The position numbers and the translations under genes are program-made. Below are positions 59,611-64,000 of a stretch of 64,000 nt of DNA, piece after piece. The stretch is taken from NCBI RefSeq assembly GCF_002778275.1, contig NZ_NESG01000005.1, forward strand, positions 1 to 64,000, written 5' to 3'. This DNA comes from Limnohabitans sp. G3-2 (GTDB lineage Bacteria > Pseudomonadota > Gammaproteobacteria > Burkholderiales > Burkholderiaceae_C). Under the pieces are notes generated by a model. That model searched no databases, was not told the origin of the DNA, and worked only from the letters and a program-made list of their open reading frames with translations. Every line of letters starts with the position of its first letter. Position 1 is the first letter of the stretch.

Positions 59611-61758
59611 TTATTCGGGTTGGGAAGGGTTGAGACCAGAAACACGCGTCTGGTTCTCGTCCGTGAACATGTCCACCACACGGCAGTCGCCGCACATTTT
59701 CAGGCGCTCCAGCGCCGCGCCCTGGAACATGCTGTGCCCTGCCAAGCGGCCCAGCATGGCTTCGATGCCCTTGAGCGTGCCGAAGGGTTTGCTGCAGCGG
59801 ATGCAGGCGTAAGGGGGGCTGCCATGCAAAACACGGACCTGGGTGCGCTCTGGCAACAAGGACAGCCGGGGCTGCAGGGTGATCGCGTTTTCAGGGCAGG
59901 TCTTGGCGCACAGGCCGCACTGGACGCAATTTTTCTCGACAAAACGGATTTCGGGCTGAAGCGGGTTGTCTTGCAAAGCCGAAGAAGGGCATGCGCCCAC
60001 GCAGCTGATGCACAGCGTGCACTTGCTGCCATCGACCACGATGGTGCCCAGAGGCGATCCAGCGGCCGGCAAATCGAGCGCTTGGGGGCGGCTGGCCTCG
60101 TCGAGAGCCATCACCGGTGACTGGGCCATCAGGTGGTCGATCACCAGCTCCAGGTTGCTGCGCTTTTCGGCTTGCACCGCGTGGCGTGCCGCGATGGCTG
60201 GGCCTGCGGGCAGGCTGGCAGCTTTGAGGCTGCGGGCGCACAAGCGTTGCAGGTCTGCGTCCAAAGACGATGCCGTTTTGGCTTCCAGCAATTGGAAATG
60301 CACGCCGGTGTAGCCCAGGCCATTGAGCAGGCTTTGGGCCACGGCCATTTGTTCCATGAGCGCGGCGCGGTATGGCGGCGCTTCTTCGTGGGTGAGCAGC
60401 ACCATGACCTGGCGGGCGCCGTAGGCCACGGCCGACAGCCACAGCTCCATGCCCACACTGGCGGTGTGCCACAGCGCCACAGGCATCACGCGGGCCGGCA
60501 CGCCTTGCATGACGCCCAGCTGCGCGCCCCGGCCCAGCTCGTCGACCAGGGCTTGGCCTTTGTCTTGGCTGTGCAGCAGCAGCGCGGCGTCGCGCCCACC
60601 AGCGGCTTGGTAGGCCGAAAGCAACGCACGGATCTTGGCGCCCTGCTCTGCCGGGCGGGGGTAGGCGTAGGTGAGGGCCCCCGTGGGGCAAGCCGTGGTG
60701 CAGGCGCCGCAGCCCACGCACAGGTTGGGGTTGACCACAATTTGCTGGCGGCTTTTGTCCGAGCGCACGGCCTCCGCGGAGCAGATCTCGATACAGGCGT
60801 TGCAGCCCACTTGCTCGTTGCGGCTGTGGGCGCAGAGCTTTTGCTTGTAGGCAAAAAAGCGGGGCTTTTCAAACTCGCCCACCAACTCGCGCACCTTCAG
60901 CAGCGTTTGCAGGTCTTGCCCGTCCCAGCGGAAGTAACCCTGCGGCAAGGCGTGCGAGGTGAATGTGGGCGAGGCTTTGTCGCCGCGCAAATCCAGCACC
61001 ACATCGAAGCGCTCGGTTTGCGGACGGGCGTCGCGGCTGAAATCGATGGCGCCCGCAGCTTCGCAGACCTTGACGCAGTCGCGGTGCGAGGTGCAGCGTG
61101 ACAGGTCCACCTGGTAATCGAGCCCAATGGCCTGCTCGGGGCAGGCGGCCACGCAGGCGTTGCAGCGCGTGCACAGGTCGAGGTCGATCGGGTTGCTGGC
61201 GTCCCACGACACCTCAAAAGCACCCAACCAGCCCTTGAGGCCTTGCAAACGACCCGCCACCACCGGAAAGCGCCGCTCTTGACTCCCCCCGGCGTTGCCG
61301 GCGCCTTGGGCAAAAATCGTGACCTGCATCGCGTCGGCCAAAAGAGCAGCGGCGCGTTCGGCGGCGTCGATGGCCCCGATGATGAGCACACGGCCTTCGC
61401 TTTTGTAGGTGACGGTGGGTACCGGCTCGGGCTCGGGCAGGCGGGCGGCGGCCAACAAAGCGGCGATCTTGGGTGTGGCGTGCTCGGCTTCGTGGGCCCA
61501 GCCACCGGTTTCGCGGATGTTGACAAAACGAATCGGCGAAATCGCGCCTTCGGTTTGCTCGGCCAACTCCGAGAACAGACGTTTTTCCTGGGTGCAGGCC
61601 ACGGTCACGGTCTCGCCGGTTTTCACGGCTTTTTGGAATTGCCCCGCCTCGCGGCGGCACAAGGTGGTGTGCAGGGTCAGGTCTTCACCCAGTGCTTGGC
61701 CCAAGGCTTGGGCTTGCAGGGGCATCGTTTGGTTGCAATTGCAAATCAGGGTCGTCAT
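59611..61758 (-). CDS. Multi-cluster 4Fe-4S ferredoxin protein
   Basis: The 715-residue protein has at least six Cys-rich groups: CTRCNACVAACP, CTSHRDCVKVCE, CNACIEICSAEA, CVGCGACTTACP, CTLCISCVGACP, CVQCGLCAKTCP, and a last CIRC...CGDC. Between clusters three and four and the later ones is a flavodoxin/reductase-like domain (DAALLLHSQDKGQ and MELWLSAVAYGARQVMVLLTHEE). The N-terminal half has a Rossmann-like piece (RVLIIGAIDAAERAAALL). Homologues accompany formate dehydrogenase genes; electron transfer is likely. Its end overlaps DUF3306 by 74 bp. Confidence 0.88.
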   Translation of the reverse strand: MTTLICNCNQTMPLQAQALGQALGEDLTLHTTLCRREAGQFQKAVKTGETVTVACTQEKRLFSELAEQTEGAISPIRFVNIRETGGWAHEAEHATPKIAALLAAARLPEPEPVPTVTYKSEGRVLIIGAIDAAERAAALLADAMQVTIFAQGAGNAGGSQERRFPVVAGRLQGLKGWLGAFEVSWDASNPIDLDLCTRCNACVAACPEQAIGLDYQVDLSRCTSHRDCVKVCEAAGAIDFSRDARPQTERFDVVLDLRGDKASPTFTSHALPQGYFRWDGQDLQTLLKVRELVGEFEKPRFFAYKQKLCAHSRNEQVGCNACIEICSAEAVRSDKSRQQIVVNPNLCVGCGACTTACPTGALTYAYPRPAEQGAKIRALLSAYQAAGGRDAALLLHSQDKGQALVDELGRGAQLGVMQGVPARVMPVALWHTASVGMELWLSAVAYGARQVMVLLTHEEAPPYRAALMEQMAVAQSLLNGLGYTGVHFQLLEAKTASSLDADLQRLCARSLKAASLPAGPAIAARHAVQAEKRSNLELVIDHLMAQSPVMALDEASRPQALDLPAAGSPLGTIVVDGSKCTLCISCVGACPSSALQDNPLQPEIRFVEKNCVQCGLCAKTCPENAITLQPRLSLLPERTQVRVLHGSPPYACIRCSKPFGTLKGIEAMLGRLAGHSMFQGAALERLKMCGDCRVVDMFTDENQTRVSGLNPSQPE

Positions 61759-62311
61759 GTTCTGTCAATTCGGAGACGGGCAGCGCGGGTGGCGGCTGCA
61801 GGGTCGGTGCGGGGGCGTTAAGAGATTGCGGGGACTGTGCCACAAGTGGCGCGCCTTCTGCCAAGTCCGGGTCTTTGGGCGTGAACAAACCCAACAATTG
61901 GGCCCCCACCATCTTCTCGAGCATGCCAGCGGGCAAAGGGTCTGGGGTGTTGTAGTCGCCAATGTAGATGTCCAAGCCGTCCATCACATTGAAGTGGGGG
62001 TCGGTGAACAATTTCTTCATGGCCGCGTTGCGCACCTCGCCGGGCACGCCTTGGCGCATGAAACTTTGAAATTCAGAGGCGGGGGTCAGGTTCTCCACAT
62101 CGGCCATGGTCGGCAGCGGCGGTTGAGGCGGTTGAGGCGCTGCCTCGGCCAAGTTGTCCTGCTGCGAAGCCGCGACCTGCGAGGCACCGGCAGGACCGGT
62201 GGCCCCATGCCCGGGCGGTGCGACCGAGGGGGCGGCTGGGGCTGGGCTGGGCTCTGTCGTCTCCAGGCCTTGCTTGCGCCTTGACCAGCGGCTGAAAAAA
62301 TTCTCACTCAT
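61685..62311 (-). CDS. DUF3306 protein
   Basis: The protein of about 208 residues begins MSENFFSRWSRRKQGLE and has a Pro/Ala-rich linker, then the conserved MADVENLTPASEFQSFMRQG and MKKLFTDPHFNVMDGLDIYI. The tail is again Pro/Ser-rich. Function unknown; it is constantly beside DUF3305 and formate dehydrogenase genes. ATG 62311 overlaps the DUF3305 stop (ATGA); longer open frame upstream is not used. Confidence 0.85.
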   Translation of the reverse strand: MSENFFSRWSRRKQGLETTEPSPAPAAPSVAPPGHGATGPAGASQVAASQQDNLAEAAPQPPQPPLPTMADVENLTPASEFQSFMRQGVPGEVRNAAMKKLFTDPHFNVMDGLDIYIGDYNTPDPLPAGMLEKMVGAQLLGLFTPKDPDLAEGAPLVAQSPQSLNAPAPTLQPPPALPVSELTEHDDPDLQLQPNDAPASPSLGPSTG

Positions 62312-62892
62312 GGCGCAGGCCTTGCGCCCTTGCGCTTGCTGTCGGTGCTGACCGACACAGGCTGCCCAAAGCGATCGGTCAAGCGCTGAAAACTCTGGGG
62401 ACGCTGGCGTTTTTTCTCTTCGGGCACAAAGTGCTGCTCTGCAAAGGCCTTCATCCAGTCCACCACCTCTGCCGCAACCGGCATGGTTTCCACGGTTTCC
62501 TGGGCATCGAGCCACCGGCCGGCATCGTGGTAGCTCAGGCTCACCGCTTGTGGGACAGCCACAGGCTCACCACCGTCTTCAGCATCGATCAAGCGCCACA
62601 TCACAAAGTAACACGGCGTGGGTGAGGTGGCATTGAGCCAATAGCCTTCGGCGTCATCTTGAAAAAGGGCCACGGTCCAGCTGGGGTAAAGCCACAGGGT
62701 TTCGTGCTCAGTTTGGCGCAAACAACGGGGCTGCGCACCGAAACCGGTTTCCTGGGGCACGACATCCGCGAGCACCCAGCGCCAGGTCTGCCAACGCGAC
62801 ATGGGCCCTTGCACCGGCTCGCGGCGCATGAGCACCGCAACGTCAAATTGGGGTCGGGCAGTGGGAGGGGGCGGCGAAGTCATGCGCCGCAT
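62308..62892 (-). CDS. DUF3305 protein
   Basis: The protein of about 194 residues has FDVAVLMRREPVQGPMSRWQ, WRWVLADVVPQETGFG and GYWLNATSPTPCYFVMWRL, the DUF3305 pattern. It starts at ATG 62892, sharing one base with the stop of the molybdoenzyme gene (TAATG). It is thought to support assembly of the neighbouring formate dehydrogenase; no catalytic motif is visible. Confidence 0.87.
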   Translation of the reverse strand: MRRMTSPPPPTARPQFDVAVLMRREPVQGPMSRWQTWRWVLADVVPQETGFGAQPRCLRQTEHETLWLYPSWTVALFQDDAEGYWLNATSPTPCYFVMWRLIDAEDGGEPVAVPQAVSLSYHDAGRWLDAQETVETMPVAAEVVDWMKAFAEQHFVPEEKKRQRPQSFQRLTDRFGQPVSVSTDSKRKGARPAP

Positions 62893-64000
62893 TATGCGGT
62901 GATCGCAGAGGCCACTCGCACGGCACAGTATTTGAATTCCGGGATCTTGCCAAAGGGATCGAGGGCGGCGTTGGTCAACACGTTGGCGGCCGCCTCGACA
63001 TAGGCAAAGGGCATGAACACCGTCCCCAAGGGGGTGCCGCTGTCTTGGCGCAAGACCAGCTCGACGTGGCCACGGCGCGAGACCACTTGGATGCGTTGAC
63101 CCGCCTGCAGGCCCAAGCGCGCCATGTCGGACGGGTGCATGGACGCGGTGGCCGCGGGCTCCAGCGCGTCGAGCACGGTGGCGCGGCGCGTCATGCTGCC
63201 GGTGTGCCAATGCTCCAATTGCCGCCCGGTGATGAGCACCATGGGGTACTCGGCATCGGGCTGCTCGTTGGCCGGGATCAGCCCCGCCGTGACCAAACGC
63301 ACACGGCCATCTTGGGTCGGGAATTGGTCGTGGAAAACGATGGGCTGGCCCGGGTCGTCGGCGCTCACACACGGGTAAGTGACCGAGCCCGCATTCAGGC
63401 GCGCCCAGTCGATGCCGCCAATGGCCGGGGCCATGGCCTGGCGCATTTCTTCGTACACCTGAGCGACACCGTCATGCTCGCCTGCATAGGACCAGTCGAG
63501 GCCCATGCGCTCGGCCATCTGCTGGATGATCCACAGATCGGGTTTCGCATCGCCCGGCGGCAAGACCGCTTGGCGGCCCATCTGAACCGTGCGGTCGGTG
63601 TTGCTGACGGTGCCGGTTTTTTCGGGCCAAGCGCTGGCGGGCAGCACCACATCGGCCAGCCAGGCGGTTTCGGTCAAAAAGATGTCTTGCACCACCAAGT
63701 GCTGAAGGCTGGCCAACGCGTGGCGGGCGTGGTGCAGGTCCGGGTCGCTCATGGCCGGGTTCTCGCCCATGACGTACATGCCGCGCACCTTGTGCGGGTC
63801 GCTGTCGGGTGCGAGCGCCTTGTGCATGATCTCGACCACGGTGTAACCGGGCTGGTCATCCAAGGGGGTGCCCCAGAATTTCTCAAACCAGTCGTGCGCA
63901 GACTTGTCGCTCACGCGCTGGTAGTTGGGGTACATCATCGGGATCAGGCCCGCGTCGCTCGCGCCCTGCACATTGTTCTGGCCGCGCAGCGGGTGCAAGC
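62892..64000 (-). CDS. Second molybdopterin formate dehydrogenase alpha subunit (3' part, cut by the window)
   Basis: This is the C-terminal portion, at least 368 residues, of a formate dehydrogenase-type molybdoenzyme. It contains PLRGQNNVQGASDAGLIP, GMYVMGENPAMSDPD, FLTETAWLADVVLPASAWPE, and the C-terminal molydopterin-binding domain PMVLITGRQLEHWHTGSMTRR. It is distinct in sequence from the alpha subunit at 51.6-54.6 kb and belongs to the FdhF/FdsA-like group. The catalytic residue and Fe-S part lie beyond the edge. Confidence 0.9.
   Translation of the reverse strand, partial: LHPLRGQNNVQGASDAGLIPMMYPNYQRVSDKSAHDWFEKFWGTPLDDQPGYTVVEIMHKALAPDSDPHKVRGMYVMGENPAMSDPDLHHARHALASLQHLVVQDIFLTETAWLADVVLPASAWPEKTGTVSNTDRTVQMGRQAVLPPGDAKPDLWIIQQMAERMGLDWSYAGEHDGVAQVYEEMRQAMAPAIGGIDWARLNAGSVTYPCVSADDPGQPIVFHDQFPTQDGRVRLVTAGLIPANEQPDAEYPMVLITGRQLEHWHTGSMTRRATVLDALEPAATASMHPSDMARLGLQAGQRIQVVSRRGHVELVLRQDSGTPLGTVFMPFAYVEAAANVLTNAALDPFGKIPEFKYCAVRVASAITA

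Noticed and set aside
1..64000. tRNA, rRNA or riboswitch genes
   Set aside because: I saw no cloverleaf, rRNA or known riboswitch pattern while reading. A covariance-model scan would be needed to exclude small RNAs.

Overview
The window looks like a chromosomal segment of a Burkholderiales betaproteobacterium, probably Comamonadaceae. The evidence is the high-GC housekeeping genes, the NAD-independent formate dehydrogenase cluster with its TAT-leader peptide and DUF3305/DUF3306 partners, the TRAP transporter, the H-NS-type protein and the REP-like repeats. The genus cannot be fixed from the sequence alone. Almost everything is on the minus strand; the one clear plus-strand gene is apaH.

Region 1 (about 0.3-40.5 kb, read right to left) is a large, mosaic surface-polysaccharide locus. 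It opens with an H-NS-type gene, an RfaH-like antiterminator gene and a second undecaprenyl diphosphate synthase. A leader with a JUMPstart/ops-like element precedes a Wza-type export protein, followed later by a Wzz chain-length protein and a WecA-like initiating transferase. Between wza and wzz sits an array of four MntA/HepT-type nucleotidyltransferase/HEPN modules (the last one broken). Between wzz and wecA lie an AAA+/DUF4143 ATPase, a truncated wecA copy and a FitAB/VapBC pair.

The first sugar block (16.4-28.2 kb) has rfbF and rfbG for CDP-4-keto-6-deoxyglucose, an SDR reductase, a TylCIII/NovU-type sugar C-methyltransferase and a two-subunit transketolase. It also has two GT2 enzymes, a Wzx flippase, a Wzy-like polymerase and a degenerate phosphodiesterase-fold protein. 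I read it as a pathway to a CDP-linked branched-chain deoxysugar. The second sugar block (0.3-16.2 kb) has galE, a wrecked nucleotide-sugar dehydrogenase, fdtA/fdtC/fdtB-type genes (dTDP-3-acetamido-3,6-dideoxyhexose), glycosyltransferases, a methyltransferase and another Wzx in a very AT-rich stretch. It ends with the UDP-L-FucNAc genes fnlA-fnlB-fnlC-wbuB, interrupted by a phosphoribosyltransferase-like gene carrying its own terminator, and then a PglC-type transferase, a PglD-type acetyltransferase and a WbpM/PglF-type dehydratase. Two initiating transferases and two flippases but one obvious polymerase suggest that two assembly systems were joined.

Region 2 (41-49 kb) carries ordinary genes: a CorC/HlyC-type protein, apaH, an Smr-domain protein, a truncated haemoglobin and an FtsX-type permease. 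They are separated by dense arrays of REP-like palindromes that share one architecture but have different, compensated stems.

Region 3 (48.3-64 kb) is a formate dehydrogenase region: fdhD, a small exported protein, cytochrome b subunit, lipoprotein, Fe-S subunit, catalytic Cys-type alpha subunit, TAT-leader peptide, TorD-like chaperone, a multi-cluster ferredoxin, DUF3306, DUF3305 and the 3' part of a second molybdopterin formate dehydrogenase cut by the window edge. A complete TRAP transporter operon (dctP-dctQ-dctM), with its own terminator, separates the two halves.
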